Positions 8,213 to 18,440 of a stretch of DNA of 64,000 nucleotides are shown in pieces. Below the pieces are notes generated by a model that worked only from the letters and a program-made list of their open reading frames with translations, was not told the DNA's origin and searched no databases. Both the position numbers and the translations under genes were made by a program. This stretch comes from Candidatus Izimoplasma sp. ZiA1 (GTDB taxonomy: Bacteria > Bacillota_I > Bacilli_A > Izemoplasmatales > Izemoplasmataceae), in assembly GCA_002285055.1 (NCBI GenBank), contig NQYJ01000001.1, positions 62,001 to 126,000 on the forward strand, written 5' to 3'. How positions within the stretch are numbered: the stretch's first letter is position 1; each line of letters begins with the position of its first letter.

Positions 8213-9386
8213 AATCATCTGGATGAACACCGAGAGTAACTATATTTGACTCTTTAATCTCGTTGTCTCTAATATATTTAATTTGAATTTGATCTCCAAC
8301 CTTACAATTTAAAATTGCTTCTTTTAAATCATTGAAGTTAAAAACATCAAAGTATTCTTCTTGGTCAATTTTTTTAAACCCAATTATTACATCTCCGCTT
8401 TGTAGTTCCGCATTATCAGCAGCACCATTTGGATATATAGCCGGTTGACTTTCACTATCAAGTAGACAAACCCCATAATCGATACCACATTGATTTACTT
8501 GAGCAGATGTAACTATTCCTAAAAACGGTCTAGTAACAACTCCGTCGTCCTCTAAATCTTCGACGATTCTTTGAACAGTGTTAGAAGGAATCGCAAATCC
8601 TATTCCAGTAACATCAGCATCAACAATTTTCATGTTATTTATTCCAATTAACTTACCATTAATGTCAACTAATGCGCCACCACTGTTTCCAGGGCTAATA
8701 GCAGCATCGTGTTGAAGAAGAGTTGCATCAAAATCTCCATCTTGTAGGTATCTTGAAGTTCCACTTATAACTCCCATTGTAAGAGTCCCATAATAATTAA
8801 ATCCTAATGGATTACCGATTGCGAATACAAACTGGCCTGGTTCTATAGCATATGAATCACCAAACTCAATTACTGAAAAATATTCATCACTTGTAAACGT
8901 GAGAACTGCAAGGTCTGTAGTTAAATCATAGCCAACAACAGTAACTTCATTTATATTAAACAGAAGATTGTTTTTTTCATAAGTTATCACGAAATTATCC
9001 AGTAGTTCAGTGCCTGTTACTTGTCCTAAAGTATCAGTAACATCTTCTGTTATCACATGAGCATTGGTAACTAAATAATAAACATCACCAACTTTTTTAT
9101 ATACAACTCCAGATCCAGTTCCACCACCAATGACAGTGCTACCTGATAATTCTTGAGCCACTACTCCAAGAACACCGTTTCTAGTTTGTGCAACCATTTC
9201 AACAATTGCATCTTGAAAGCTAGACATATCATAAGTTGTTGATACATTTGCTTCTGGTATCATTTCCTCAATTAAATCCATCAACTCATCTTTTGTATAA
9301 CTATCAATTGTTTCATCATTTTGTAATGTGCATCCAGATAAAAAAATAGAAATTATCAATGTGAGTGTTAATAGTAGTTTCTTCAT
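8211..9386 (-). CDS. HtrA/DegP-like serine protease lipoprotein with PDZ domain
   Basis: 391 residues. The N-terminus is a lipoprotein signal (MKKLLL, hydrophobic core, lipobox LSGC with Cys19), so it is anchored outside the membrane. The trypsin-like domain has His110 (TNAH), Asp158 (TTDLAVL) and Ser235 (GNSGGA), a complete triad. A PDZ domain occupies about 285-385. HtrA proteases degrade misfolded envelope proteins. Bacillus HtrA is tethered by a transmembrane helix; lipid anchoring here is different. Cys300/Cys307 could form a disulfide. It is 5 bases after tatD and shares its transcript. Confidence 0.9.
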   Translation of the reverse strand: MKKLLLTLTLIISIFLSGCTLQNDETIDSYTKDELMDLIEEMIPEANVSTTYDMSSFQDAIVEMVAQTRNGVLGVVAQELSGSTVIGGGTGSGVVYKKVGDVYYLVTNAHVITEDVTDTLGQVTGTELLDNFVITYEKNNLLFNINEVTVVGYDLTTDLAVLTFTSDEYFSVIEFGDSYAIEPGQFVFAIGNPLGFNYYGTLTMGVISGTSRYLQDGDFDATLLQHDAAISPGNSGGALVDINGKLIGINNMKIVDADVTGIGFAIPSNTVQRIVEDLEDDGVVTRPFLGIVTSAQVNQCGIDYGVCLLDSESQPAIYPNGAADNAELQSGDVIIGFKKIDQEEYFDVFNFNDLKEAILNCKVGDQIQIKYIRDNEIKESNIVTLGVHPDD

Positions 9387-9391
9387 TTTCT

Positions 9392-10156
9392 TTACTCCTT
9401 AATATTAAATAGTTTTAGTGCATTATTATATGTTGTTTCTGCTACATCGATATATGGTATACCTTTTATTCTTGATACTTCTTCTGCTACTAACTTAACA
9501 TAAGAAGGTTCATTTCTTTTTCCTCTATGAGGATGTGGTGCTAAATAGGGTGAATCAGTTTCAATCAGCATTTTATCAAGAGTTAAAAACTCTGCTACTT
9601 CTTTTGATACTCTAGCATTTTTAAATGTTACAATTCCGCCAATTGATATGTACAATCCAAGCTTTATAAACATCTTAGCCATTTCAACAGAACCAGTGTA
9701 GCAATGCATTACACCAGATAACCCATTATACTCACTTAGTACGTTATAAGTAACCTCAGAAGCATCTCTCATATGAATTATAAGTGGTTTACTATACTTT
9801 AAGGATAGTTCAATTTGCCTTTGAAAAACATTAATTTGCTCATCTACAAAAGTCTTGTCCCAATACATGTCCATTCCACATTCACCAACTGCAACTACTT
9901 TTGGATGTTGAAGTTGCTTTTCTAAAATAGTGAAATCTTTATCACTAATTTTTTTAGCATCAGAAGGATGAAAACCAACCGTAGCATAGATAAAATCATA
10001 CTTTTCCGCAAGTAAAATAGCATTTTCATTTGTCTTGTGGTCAAAGCCAACAACAAGCATCTTTTTAACACCATTCTTTGTGGCACTATTTATAGTTTTT
10101 TCTAAATCATCTTTAAATTTGTCAGTATTAATATGACAATGTGTATCAAATAACAT
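9392..10156 (-). CDS. tatD: TatD family metal-dependent DNase
   Basis: 254 residues. Metal ligands of the TatD barrel are visible: DTHCH at the N-terminus, Glu in VGECGMD, His in IIHMRDA, His in GVMHCYTG and Asp in LIETDSPYL. TatD proteins are 3'-5' nucleases for DNA or RNA repair or turnover. The ATG at 10156 is preferred; the GTG nine bases upstream falls inside the ribosome-binding site TTTAGGTGA. In Bacillus the homologue yabD follows metS; here it has moved next to tuf. Confidence 0.93.
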   Translation of the reverse strand: MLFDTHCHINTDKFKDDLEKTINSATKNGVKKMLVVGFDHKTNENAILLAEKYDFIYATVGFHPSDAKKISDKDFTILEKQLQHPKVVAVGECGMDMYWDKTFVDEQINVFQRQIELSLKYSKPLIIHMRDASEVTYNVLSEYNGLSGVMHCYTGSVEMAKMFIKLGLYISIGGIVTFKNARVSKEVAEFLTLDKMLIETDSPYLAPHPHRGKRNEPSYVKLVAEEVSRIKGIPYIDVAETTYNNALKLFNIKE

Positions 10157-10173
10157 AATTATCACCTAAATTC

Positions 10174-10182
10174 ATTATATCA
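10174..10182 (-). promoter_or_regulatory. extended -10 promoter for tatD
   Basis: Minus-strand TGATATAAT; no good -35 at 17 bases. The implied leader is only about 11 bases. Confidence 0.45.
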
Positions 10183-10217
10183 AACTTAGTCTGATAGTGT
10201 ATGAAAAATATGTGTAA

Positions 10218-10245
10218 ATAAAAAAAGAGACCTAAGTCTCTTTTT
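10218..10245 (-). terminator. intrinsic terminator after tuf
   Basis: Minus-strand hairpin AAAGAGAC-TTAG-GTCTCTTT plus T-run, ending the str operon. Confidence 0.9.
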
Positions 10246-10257
10246 AATTAAAAAGTA

Positions 10258-11448
10258 TTATTCTAAGATTTCAGCAACAACACCAGCACCAACAGTACGT
10301 CCACCCTCACGGATAGAGAATTTAGTACCTTGTTCTAATGCGATTGGATGAATTAAGTTAACGATCATTTCAACATCATCACCAGGCATAACCATTTCAA
10401 CACCAGCTGGTAATTCAATAATACCAGTAACGTCTGTAGTTCTGAAGTAGAATTGAGGACGATAGTTACTGAAGAATGGAGTATGACGTCCACCCTCTTC
10501 TTTTGATAGAACGTAAACTTGTCCTTTGAAGTTTGCATGTGGGTTAACTGATTTAGGTTTAGCTAAAACTTGTCCACGTTGGATGTCTTCTCTAGCAACA
10601 CCTCTTAATAATGCACCAATATTATCTCCAGCTTGAGCTTGATCTAATAATTTACGGAACATTTCAACACCAGTTACAATTGTAGTTGTTGTATCTTTGA
10701 TACCTACGATTTCAACTTGGTCTCCAACTTTAACAACACCACGATCAACACGTCCAGTAGCAACTGTACCACGACCTGTGATTGAGAAGATGTCTTCAAT
10801 TGGCATCATGAATGGTTTGTCAGTATCTCTAACAGGAGTGTCAATATAAGTATCAACAGCTTCCATTAATTCCATAATTTTATTTTCGTAATTTTCATCA
10901 CCATTTAAAGCTCCTAATGCAGAACCCATGATAACTGGAATGTCATCTCCTGGGAAGTCATATTCGCTTAATAATTCACGGATTTCCATTTCTACTAATT
11001 CTAATAATTCTTCGTCATCTACCATATCTACTTTATTCATAAATACGATTAATTTAGGCACACCTACTTGACGAGATAATAAGATATGTTCTCTTGTTTG
11101 AGGCATAGGTCCATCAGCAGCACTTACTACTAAGATCCCACCATCCATTTGAGCAGCACCTGTAATCATGTTTTTAACGTAGTCAGCATGACCTGGACAG
11201 TCAACATGAGCATAATGACGAGTAGCTGTTTCATATTCGATATGAGCGGTATTAATTGTAATACCTCTTTCTCTTTCCTCTGGAGCGTTATCAATTGATG
11301 CATAATCTGCAGCTTGAGTAGTACCGTCTCCTCTTTTTGATAATACTGTTGCAATTGCAGCTGTTAATGTAGTTTTACCGTGGTCTACATGTCCGATTGT
11401 TCCGATATTAACATGCGGTTTAGTACGGTCGAATTTTTGTTTTGCCAT
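10258..11448 (-). CDS. tuf: translation elongation factor Tu
   Basis: 396 residues, the standard EF-Tu length. G motifs [10 protein letters not shown] (about 19-28), [11 protein letters not shown] and NKVDM are intact, followed by the two beta-barrel domains. It delivers aminoacyl-tRNA to the ribosome in the cytosol. It lies 89 bases after fusA in the order rpsL-rpsG-fusA-tuf, with AAGGAGGAAA before the ATG and perhaps an extra promoter of its own in that gap. Confidence 0.99.
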   Translation of the reverse strand: MAKQKFDRTKPHVNIGTIGHVDHGKTTLTAAIATVLSKRGDGTTQAADYASIDNAPEERERGITINTAHIEYETATRHYAHVDCPGHADYVKNMITGAAQMDGGILVVSAADGPMPQTREHILLSRQVGVPKLIVFMNKVDMVDDEELLELVEMEIRELLSEYDFPGDDIPVIMGSALGALNGDENYENKIMELMEAVDTYIDTPVRDTDKPFMMPIEDIFSITGRGTVATGRVDRGVVKVGDQVEIVGIKDTTTTIVTGVEMFRKLLDQAQAGDNIGALLRGVAREDIQRGQVLAKPKSVNPHANFKGQVYVLSKEEGGRHTPFFSNYRPQFYFRTTDVTGIIELPAGVEMVMPGDDVEMIVNLIHPIALEQGTKFSIREGGRTVGAGVVAEILE

Positions 11449-11498
11449 TGTTTAGTTTCCTCCTTAATTAATTTTCTTTCATAATTTTTATCAAAATA

Positions 11499-11527
11499 AT
11501 TTTATAACATTATTATAAATAATGCAA
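11499..11527 (-). promoter_or_regulatory. possible internal promoter for tuf
   Basis: Minus-strand TTGCAT (11527-11522), 17 bases, TAAAAT (11504-11499) in the fusA-tuf gap. The -35 is weak. An extra tuf promoter would raise EF-Tu over EF-G. Confidence 0.4.
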
Positions 11528-11537
11528 GTATTATCAA

Positions 11538-13607
11538 TTAACCGTTACGTTTTTTAATAATTTCGTCAGCAATTGATTTAGGGCAATTTTCATAGTGTGA
11601 GAATTGCATTGTTGAAGTCCCTCTACCTTGAGTATTTGATCTTAAGCTTGTAGCATAACCAAACATTTCAGATAATGGTACTTTTGCAGTAATTTGTTGA
11701 GCATTACCACGTTGACTTTGACCTTCGATTCTACCACGACGGCTTGTAAGGTCTCCGATAACGTTTCCTAAGTAATCTTCTGGAGCAACAACATCTACTG
11801 TCATTAATGGTTCTAATAAAACAGCTTTACATAAATCTTTAGCTTTTTTAAGCGCCATTCCTGCAGCAACTTTGAATGCCATTTCAGATGAATCTACATC
11901 ATGATAAGAACCATCAAATAATGTTGCTTTAATATCAATTATTGGATATCCAGCTAAAATACCATTTCCAAGAGAATCTTGTAAACCTTTATCTACAACT
12001 GGAATATACTCACGAGGTACAACCCCACCAACAATTTTATCAACGAATTCATAACCTTTTCCTGGGTTTGGTTCAAAATTGATCCAAACATGTCCGTATT
12101 GTCCACGTCCACCAGATTGTCTTACGAATTTTCCTTCAACTTCAGAAGCACTTGTGATTGTTTCACGATAAGATACTTGAGGTGCTCCAACATTTGCAGC
12201 AACTTTAAATTCTCTTCTCATACGGTCAACAATAATGTCAAGATGTAATTCACCCATACCACTAATGATTGTTTGACCTGTTTCTTGATCAGTATAAGTT
12301 CTAAAAGTAGGATCTTCTTCAGCTAATTTACTTAATGCAATACCCATTTTATCTTGGTCTGCTTTTGTATTTGGTTCAATAGCAACACTGATAACTGGTT
12401 CAGGGAATACCATTTTTTCAAGAATGACATGTGTTTTATCAGCACATAACGTGTCCCCTGTTGTAGTGTTTTTAAGTCCAACAGCTGCAGCGATATCTCC
12501 TGCATATACTGTATCGATTTCTTGACGAGAGTTCGCATGCATTTGAAGAATACGTCCTACTCTTTCTTTGTTATCTTTTGTAGCATTTTTGATATAAGAA
12601 CCTTTAGTTAATGTTCCAGAATAAACTCTAAAGAATGTAAGTTTCCCAACAAATGGGTCAGTCATTACTTTAAAGGCTAAAGCTGCGAACGGTTCTTCAT
12701 CACTTGCAGGAATATCTTTTTCAGATCCATCTTTTAAATGCCCTTTAACAGCTGCAACATCAAGAGGTCCTGGTAAGTAATCAATAACTGCATCTAACAT
12801 TATTTTTACACCTTTATTTTTGAAAGCTGTTCCACAAATTACTGGGAAGAATTCAACAGATAAAGTTGCTTTTCTAATAGTTTCTTTTAATAATTGAGGT
12901 TCAACATCCTCACCCTCAAGATAAAGCATCATAATATCTTCATTAAAATCAGCCATAGCTTCTATTAACTCTGATCTTTTTTCAGCAGCAATACCTTTTA
13001 AGTCTTCAGGAATTTCGATTTCAGTAGCCATTTCATCAGCTGCTCCATCGTAATGCCAAGCTTTCATTTCAACTAAATCTATGATTCCGCTGAAATTATC
13101 TTCTGCACCAATTGGCCATTGAATTGCTTTTGCGTTTGCTCCAAGTCTATCACCTAAAGTTTTAAGACTGAATGCAAAGTCTGCACCAATTTTATCCATT
13201 TTATTTACAAATACAATTCTAGGTACACGGTAATCAGTAGCCTGTCTCCAAACTGTTTCAGTTTGAGGTTCAACTCCTGCTTGTGCATCTAAAACTGCAA
13301 CACTTCCGTCTAAAACGCGAAGTGATCTTGATACTTCTACAGTAAAGTCAACGTGTCCTGGAGTATCAATAATGTTAACACGGTAATCTCTCCAATGTGC
13401 TGTAGTTGCAGCTGATGTAATTGTTATACCACGTTCTTGTTCTTGTTCCATCCAGTCCATTTGTGATGCACCATCGTGCGTTTCACCAATCTTATGGATT
13501 TTACCTGTATGATATAAAATACGTTCAGTAGCAGTTGTTTTACCAGCATCAATATGAGCCATGATTCCGATATTACGAGTTTTGTCTAAACTATATTCGC
13601 GTGCCAT
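11538..13607 (-). CDS. fusA: translation elongation factor G
   Basis: 689 residues in five domains. The G domain has AHIDAGKTT (P-loop), DTPGHVDF and NKMDKIG; domain IV and V sequences such as [11 protein letters not shown] follow. It drives translocation on the ribosome. It sits 15 bases after rpsG with an AAAGGAGA ribosome-binding site. Length and motifs are those of the canonical factor rather than a tetracycline-resistance or EF-G2 paralogue. Confidence 0.99.
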   Translation of the reverse strand: MAREYSLDKTRNIGIMAHIDAGKTTATERILYHTGKIHKIGETHDGASQMDWMEQEQERGITITSAATTAHWRDYRVNIIDTPGHVDFTVEVSRSLRVLDGSVAVLDAQAGVEPQTETVWRQATDYRVPRIVFVNKMDKIGADFAFSLKTLGDRLGANAKAIQWPIGAEDNFSGIIDLVEMKAWHYDGAADEMATEIEIPEDLKGIAAEKRSELIEAMADFNEDIMMLYLEGEDVEPQLLKETIRKATLSVEFFPVICGTAFKNKGVKIMLDAVIDYLPGPLDVAAVKGHLKDGSEKDIPASDEEPFAALAFKVMTDPFVGKLTFFRVYSGTLTKGSYIKNATKDNKERVGRILQMHANSRQEIDTVYAGDIAAAVGLKNTTTGDTLCADKTHVILEKMVFPEPVISVAIEPNTKADQDKMGIALSKLAEEDPTFRTYTDQETGQTIISGMGELHLDIIVDRMRREFKVAANVGAPQVSYRETITSASEVEGKFVRQSGGRGQYGHVWINFEPNPGKGYEFVDKIVGGVVPREYIPVVDKGLQDSLGNGILAGYPIIDIKATLFDGSYHDVDSSEMAFKVAAGMALKKAKDLCKAVLLEPLMTVDVVAPEDYLGNVIGDLTSRRGRIEGQSQRGNAQQITAKVPLSEMFGYATSLRSNTQGRGTSTMQFSHYENCPKSIADEIIKKRNG

Positions 13608-13622
13608 TTCGATATCTCCTTT

Positions 13623-14093
13623 CTACCAACGATAATGAGCAAATGCTTTGTTAGCTTCTGCCATTCTGTGCATATCGTCGCGTTTCTTAACTGATGCACC
13701 GTTTCCTTGAGCAGCATCAACTATTTCTTTTGCTAGTCTTTCTTCCATTGTTTTTTCATTTCTAAGTCTTGCATATAATGTAACCCATCTTAAACCTAGT
13801 GTATAGCGTCTTTCGTCTCTAACTTCCACTGGTACTTGATAGTTTTGTCCACCTATTCTTCTTGATTTTACTTCAAATGTTGGCATAACATTATTTAAAG
13901 CTTCTTCAAAAACTTCGATTGGTGGTTGGTTTGTTATATCTTCAACTCTTTTAAATGCGTTGTATAATATTTTTTGTGCAGTTCCTCTTTTTCCATCAAT
14001 CATGATGTTATTAATTAACTTAGTAACTAATTTTGAATTATAAATCGGATCTGGTAATACATCTCTTTTTGCTATGTGACCTTTACGAGGCAT
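13623..14093 (-). CDS. rpsG: 30S ribosomal protein S7
   Basis: 156 residues, normal length, beginning [21 protein letters not shown]7 nucleates assembly of the small-subunit head by binding 16S rRNA. Second gene of the str operon, 33 bases after rpsL, with AAAGGAGGAAAA before the ATG. Confidence 0.98.
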   Translation of the reverse strand: MPRKGHIAKRDVLPDPIYNSKLVTKLINNIMIDGKRGTAQKILYNAFKRVEDITNQPPIEVFEEALNNVMPTFEVKSRRIGGQNYQVPVEVRDERRYTLGLRWVTLYARLRNEKTMEERLAKEIVDAAQGNGASVKKRDDMHRMAEANKAFAHYRW

Positions 14094-14126
14094 AACTTTT
14101 TCCTCCTTTCAAACTTTAAAATTAAA

Positions 14127-14534
14127 TTATGCTTTTTTCGTTCCGTATTTAGAACGACCTTGTTTTCTTCCTTCAACACCAGAAGTATCTAGTGTACCAC
14201 GAACGATATGATATCTAACTCCCGGTAAGTCTTTTACACGACCACCACGAATTAAAACAACACTATGTTCTTGTAATTTGTGTCCAATTCCAGGTATATA
14301 TGCAGTTACTTCGATTCCATTTGATAATCTAACACGAGCATACTTACGTAAAGCCGAGTTAGGTTTTTTTGGAGTCATTGTAGCAACACGCGTACAAACA
14401 CCACGTTTTTGAGGACTTGGTAGATCAGTTTGCACTTTTTTAAGTGAGTTAAATCCAACATTTAAATGTGGTGATTTAGATTTTTTTACTTTAGAAGTTC
14501 TACCTTTTCTAACTAATTGATTAATAGTAGGCAT
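14127..14534 (-). CDS. rpsL: 30S ribosomal protein S12
   Basis: 135 residues starting [12 protein letters not shown]. The decoding-centre loops [11 protein letters not shown] and [11 protein letters not shown] keep the lysines whose mutation gives streptomycin resistance, so no resistance change is seen. First gene of the str operon. The Bacillus L7Ae-like gene that normally lies between rpoC and rpsL is absent; instead there is a terminator and a new promoter. Confidence 0.98.
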   Translation of the reverse strand: MPTINQLVRKGRTSKVKKSKSPHLNVGFNSLKKVQTDLPSPQKRGVCTRVATMTPKKPNSALRKYARVRLSNGIEVTAYIPGIGHKLQEHSVVLIRGGRVKDLPGVRYHIVRGTLDTSGVEGRKQGRSKYGTKKA

Positions 14535-14653
14535 TTAATGTTTTCCTCCTCTCTACATTTTAATTTTTTTACTCCACACTGCCAGGTGTTTCGTTTTTCT
14601 CATAAAAACTAGGGCTTATCGTTAATAAACCCTGATGTTTTATCTATTTCAGC
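14535..14653 (-). promoter_or_regulatory. structured 5' leader of the str operon
   Basis: The roughly 110-base leader holds three inverted repeats in order: AGGGTTTAT/ATAAGCCCT, GTTTTT/AAAAAC, and ACAC-CTGGCA-GTGT (within 14573-14588). The last is a near copy of the sequence in the promoter spacer at 14668-14683. No known ribosomal leader family was recognised. GAGGAGG precedes the rpsL start. Confidence 0.45.
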
Positions 14654-14659
14654 AATAAT

Positions 14660-14688
14660 ATTATATACCACACTTGCAGGTGTGTCAA
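14660..14688 (-). promoter_or_regulatory. consensus SigA promoter of the str operon
   Basis: Minus-strand TTGACA (14688-14683), exactly 17 bases, TATAAT (14665-14660). Both hexamers are perfect. The spacer contains the imperfect palindrome ACACCTGCAAGTGT. Confidence 0.92.
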
Positions 14689-14761
14689 TATATATCTTTT
14701 AAATATTTTATATTTTTTTACTATAATAAATATATTTAATTCTTGTACTCACAATGGTAAT

Positions 14762-14802
14762 AAAAAGATGTTAGTGACACAATTTTTGTGTCAACTAACA
14801 TC
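14762..14802 (-). terminator. intrinsic terminator after rpoC
   Basis: Long minus-strand hairpin, GATGTTAGT-TGACACAA against TTGTGTCA-CTAACATC with loop AAA, then T5. It separates rpoBC from the str operon. Confidence 0.92.
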
Positions 14803-14808
14803 CTGATT

Positions 14809-17800
14809 TTAATACTCGTACTCTTCTAATAAATATGGATTAGGTTCTTCAACTTCTGCTTCTGGTTTTTCATAATCAAAATGAGTATGTTTTAATATAC
14901 CAGTACCCGCAGGTATCAAACCACCAATTATTACATTTTCTTTTAATCCAAGTAAATAATCCACTTTTCCTCTAATTGCAGCATCTGTAAGGACTCTAGT
15001 TGTTTCCTGGAATGATGCAGCACTTAAGAATGAATCACTTCTTAGTGAAGCTCTAGTAATACCTAGTAAAACCGGTCTAGCAATTGCTGGACGTTTACCT
15101 TCTAATAATGCACGACGATTAGCTTCTTTAAACTCGTTAATCGATACTTGTGCACCTGGAAGTAAAGTTGTTTCACCCTCAATTATTACATTAAGTTTTT
15201 TCATCATTTGGTGAACAATGATTTCAATATGCTTATCTGAAATTTCTACACCCTGTGAACGATAAACTTTTTGAACTTCTTTTAAAATATATTGTTGAAC
15301 AGTTTCTGTATTTGTAACTTTCAATAATTGTTTAGGATCAATTGATCCTTCAGTTATTTGATCACCAGCATATACATCTTGTCCTTCTGATACCAATAAT
15401 GAAACACCACTATTAGTTTCATAAGTATGAGATTCTAGACCATTTTCAACAGTAACTTTATATCTTTCTTCAATTATTTCAATATCTGATATAGTACCAT
15501 CAATCTCACTAATAATTGATTTTCCTTTTGGAGTTCTTGCTTCAAATAGTTCCTGGATACGAGGTAACCCTTGAGTAATATCGGCACCAGCAACCCCACC
15601 TGTATGGAAAGTACGCATTGTTAACTGAGTTCCCGGTTCACCAATTGATTGAGCAGCGATAGTACCAACACTTTCACCAACCTCAACTTGTTCACCAGTT
15701 GCTAAGTTTTGTCCGTAACATTTCTTACAGATTCCGTTTTTAGCATTACAAGTAGATACACTTCTAATAACTATTTCTTCTATTCCTGCAACAACAATCA
15801 TTTCTGATAATTGCTCAGTAATATATTCGTCTTTACCAATAATTACTTCGCCAGTTTCAGGATGTACAACCGTTTGTTGTGTATAACGTCCAGTTAATCT
15901 ATCTCTTAATGGTTCAATAATTTTACCATCACTATCTAGAATGTCATGAACAATAACACCACGATCAGTTTTACAATCATTTTCAGTAATAACAACATCT
16001 TGACTTACATCAACAAGTCGTCTTGTTAAGTAACCTGAATCGGCTGTTTTTAAGGCAGTATCGGTAGACCCTTTTCTCGCACCATGTGTTGAGATAAAGA
16101 ACTCAGACATTGTTAAACCTTCACGGAAGGCAGCCTTAATTGGTAATTCAATAGTTCCCCCAGATGGGTTGGCCATTAAACCACGCATACCTGCTAACTG
16201 TGTAAAGTTTGATGCATTACCACGGGCTCCAGAATCACTCATCATAAAGATATGGTTATCATTAGATAATTCTTCCATTAATCCTTTTTGAATAATATCT
16301 TTTGCTTCTGCCCAAACACCAATAACTAATTTATATCTTTCATTATCAGTTAATAATCCCATTTGGTATAACTCAGAAATTTCAGCAACACGTTCATCTG
16401 ACGCTTTTAAAACTTCTCCTTTATGAGAATAAGTTTTAACGTCAAATGCACTTACTGTGATTCCTGCATATGTTGAATATTTAAATCCTAAATTTTTCAT
16501 TTTATCTAACATTTTTGAAGTTTCATTGATTTTAAAATCAATAAATACTTGTGAAATGATTAAAGATAAGAATTTTTTCTTAAACGGATCTACTAAAGGC
16601 ATTTTTGCAATTTCTTCTTTAATGTTTGATCCTCTTTTTAAGAAATATACATCCGGAGTATTAACTTGTAAGTTATGTAAAGTTGGTTCATTTAAGTAAG
16701 GGAAACTTTTAGGTAAAATCTCATTAAATGTTAATTTACCATATGTTGTAACTAAGTACCCTTCCTTTTGTTCAGCAGTTAAAGGCGCATTCCCAAGAGC
16801 ACTACCTCTTAATGCGATTCTTGTATGAAGTGTAATTTTTTTATTTTCATAAGCAATTCCAGCTTCGTTAAAATCACCAAATACTTTACCTTCTCCAATT
16901 TCACCAGCTTTTTCTAATGTTAAATAATAGTTTCCTAATACCATATCCTGAGAAGGTGTAACAATTGGTTTACCATCTTTAGGGTTCAAAATGTTATTAG
17001 ATGCTAAAATTAAAACTCTAGCTTCTGCTTGTGCTTCTTCACTTAAAGGAACATGAACAGCCATTTGGTCCCCATCAAAATCGGCATTGAATGCAGTTGT
17101 AACTAATGGATGTAATCTAATAGCTTTACCAGCCACTAAGATTGGTTCAAACGCTTGAATACCTAGTCTATGAAGAGTAGGTGCTCTATTAAGTAATACT
17201 GGATGTTCTCTAATAACATCTTCAAGAACTTCCCATATTCTATTATCAAGACGATCAATCATCGATTTAGCACTTCTAATATTAGAAGTGATTTCACGAG
17301 TAATTAATTCTCTAATAACAAATGGTTTAAACAATGTAATTGCCATTTCTTTTGGTAATCCACATTGGTACATTTCAAGATCTGGTCCAACTACGATTAC
17401 TGAACGTCCTGAATAATCAACACGTTTTCCTAATAAGTTTTGACGGAAACGACCTTGTTTACCACGTAACATATCTGATAAAGATTTTAGTGGTCTATTT
17501 TTTTCAACTACTACTTTACGTCCACGTTTTGAATTGTCAATTAATGCATCAACAGCTTCTTGTAACATACGTTTTTCGTTTTTAGTAATAAGGTGAGGTG
17601 CATTTTGCTCGAATTGTCTTTTTAAACGATTGTTTCTGTTTAAAATACGACGATATAAGTCATTTAAATCTGTAGTAGCAAAACGTCCACCATCTAATTG
17701 CACCATTGGTCTAAGCTCAGGTGGAATTACAGGTAAAACATCTAGAACCATCCATTCAGGTTTATTATCTGAATTTTTAAATGCTTCTACTACTTCTAAT

Positions 17801-18423
17801 CTTTTAATAATTTTTTCACGTTTTTGTTTTGATGCTTTTCCAAGGTTACTTCTTAACTTTTGAGATTCTTTAGCTAAATCAAGTTTTCTTAGTAAAACTT
17901 TAACAGCATCAGCACCAGTTAATGCTTTAAAACGTGTACCATATTCCATATATTTTCTACTATAATCTGCTTCACTAAGGATTTCTTTGAAAGTTAAATC
18001 AGTATCACCTTTGTCAATTACGATATAGCTTGCTAAATATACTACTTCTTCTAAATCTTTACTTTTAATATCAAGTAATGTTGCTAAACGAGATGGTGAG
18101 TTTCTTAAATACCATGTATGAACAACAGGTGCAGCTAACTCAATATGCCCCATTCTTTCACGTCTAACTTTACTCTCAGTAATTTCAACACCACATACTG
18201 GACATTTTTTTCCAACATGAGAGTTTCTTTTCGACTTGTTTGAACAAGCACATTGATAGTCCTTTGTCGGACCGAATATTACTTCACAGAATAGCCCATC
18301 TTTTTCAGGTTTCAAAGTACGATAATTTATAGTTTCATGTTTCTTAACTTCACCATAAGACCAACCTCTTATCTCCTCTGGAGATGCTAATCTGATTTTG
18401 TAATGTGAAAATTTTTGGCTCAT
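14809..18423 (-). CDS. rpoC: RNA polymerase beta' subunit
   Basis: 1204 residues, close to Bacillus RpoC. The N-terminal zinc site has Cys58, Cys60, Cys74 and Cys77; the catalytic loop [10 protein letters not shown] binds the active-site magnesium; the bridge-helix/trigger-loop region and the second zinc site ([11 protein letters not shown]) are present. With RpoB it forms the catalytic cleft. It follows rpoB by 17 bases. No lineage-specific large insertion was noticed. Confidence 0.99.
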   Translation of the reverse strand: MSQKFSHYKIRLASPEEIRGWSYGEVKKHETINYRTLKPEKDGLFCEVIFGPTKDYQCACSNKSKRNSHVGKKCPVCGVEITESKVRRERMGHIELAAPVVHTWYLRNSPSRLATLLDIKSKDLEEVVYLASYIVIDKGDTDLTFKEILSEADYSRKYMEYGTRFKALTGADAVKVLLRKLDLAKESQKLRSNLGKASKQKREKIIKRLEVVEAFKNSDNKPEWMVLDVLPVIPPELRPMVQLDGGRFATTDLNDLYRRILNRNNRLKRQFEQNAPHLITKNEKRMLQEAVDALIDNSKRGRKVVVEKNRPLKSLSDMLRGKQGRFRQNLLGKRVDYSGRSVIVVGPDLEMYQCGLPKEMAITLFKPFVIRELITREITSNIRSAKSMIDRLDNRIWEVLEDVIREHPVLLNRAPTLHRLGIQAFEPILVAGKAIRLHPLVTTAFNADFDGDQMAVHVPLSEEAQAEARVLILASNNILNPKDGKPIVTPSQDMVLGNYYLTLEKAGEIGEGKVFGDFNEAGIAYENKKITLHTRIALRGSALGNAPLTAEQKEGYLVTTYGKLTFNEILPKSFPYLNEPTLHNLQVNTPDVYFLKRGSNIKEEIAKMPLVDPFKKKFLSLIISQVFIDFKINETSKMLDKMKNLGFKYSTYAGITVSAFDVKTYSHKGEVLKASDERVAEISELYQMGLLTDNERYKLVIGVWAEAKDIIQKGLMEELSNDNHIFMMSDSGARGNASNFTQLAGMRGLMANPSGGTIELPIKAAFREGLTMSEFFISTHGARKGSTDTALKTADSGYLTRRLVDVSQDVVITENDCKTDRGVIVHDILDSDGKIIEPLRDRLTGRYTQQTVVHPETGEVIIGKDEYITEQLSEMIVVAGIEEIVIRSVSTCNAKNGICKKCYGQNLATGEQVEVGESVGTIAAQSIGEPGTQLTMRTFHTGGVAGADITQGLPRIQELFEARTPKGKSIISEIDGTISDIEIIEERYKVTVENGLESHTYETNSGVSLLVSEGQDVYAGDQITEGSIDPKQLLKVTNTETVQQYILKEVQKVYRSQGVEISDKHIEIIVHQMMKKLNVIIEGETTLLPGAQVSINEFKEANRRALLEGKRPAIARPVLLGITRASLRSDSFLSAASFQETTRVLTDAAIRGKVDYLLGLKENVIIGGLIPAGTGILKHTHFDYEKPEAEVEEPNPYLLEEYEY

Positions 18424-18440
18424 AAAATCATCCTACTTTC

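Noticed and set aside
11166-11354. Open frame of 62 codons inside tuf in another frame
   Set aside because: It is a shadow of the EF-Tu coding sequence, with no ribosome-binding site and low-complexity product.
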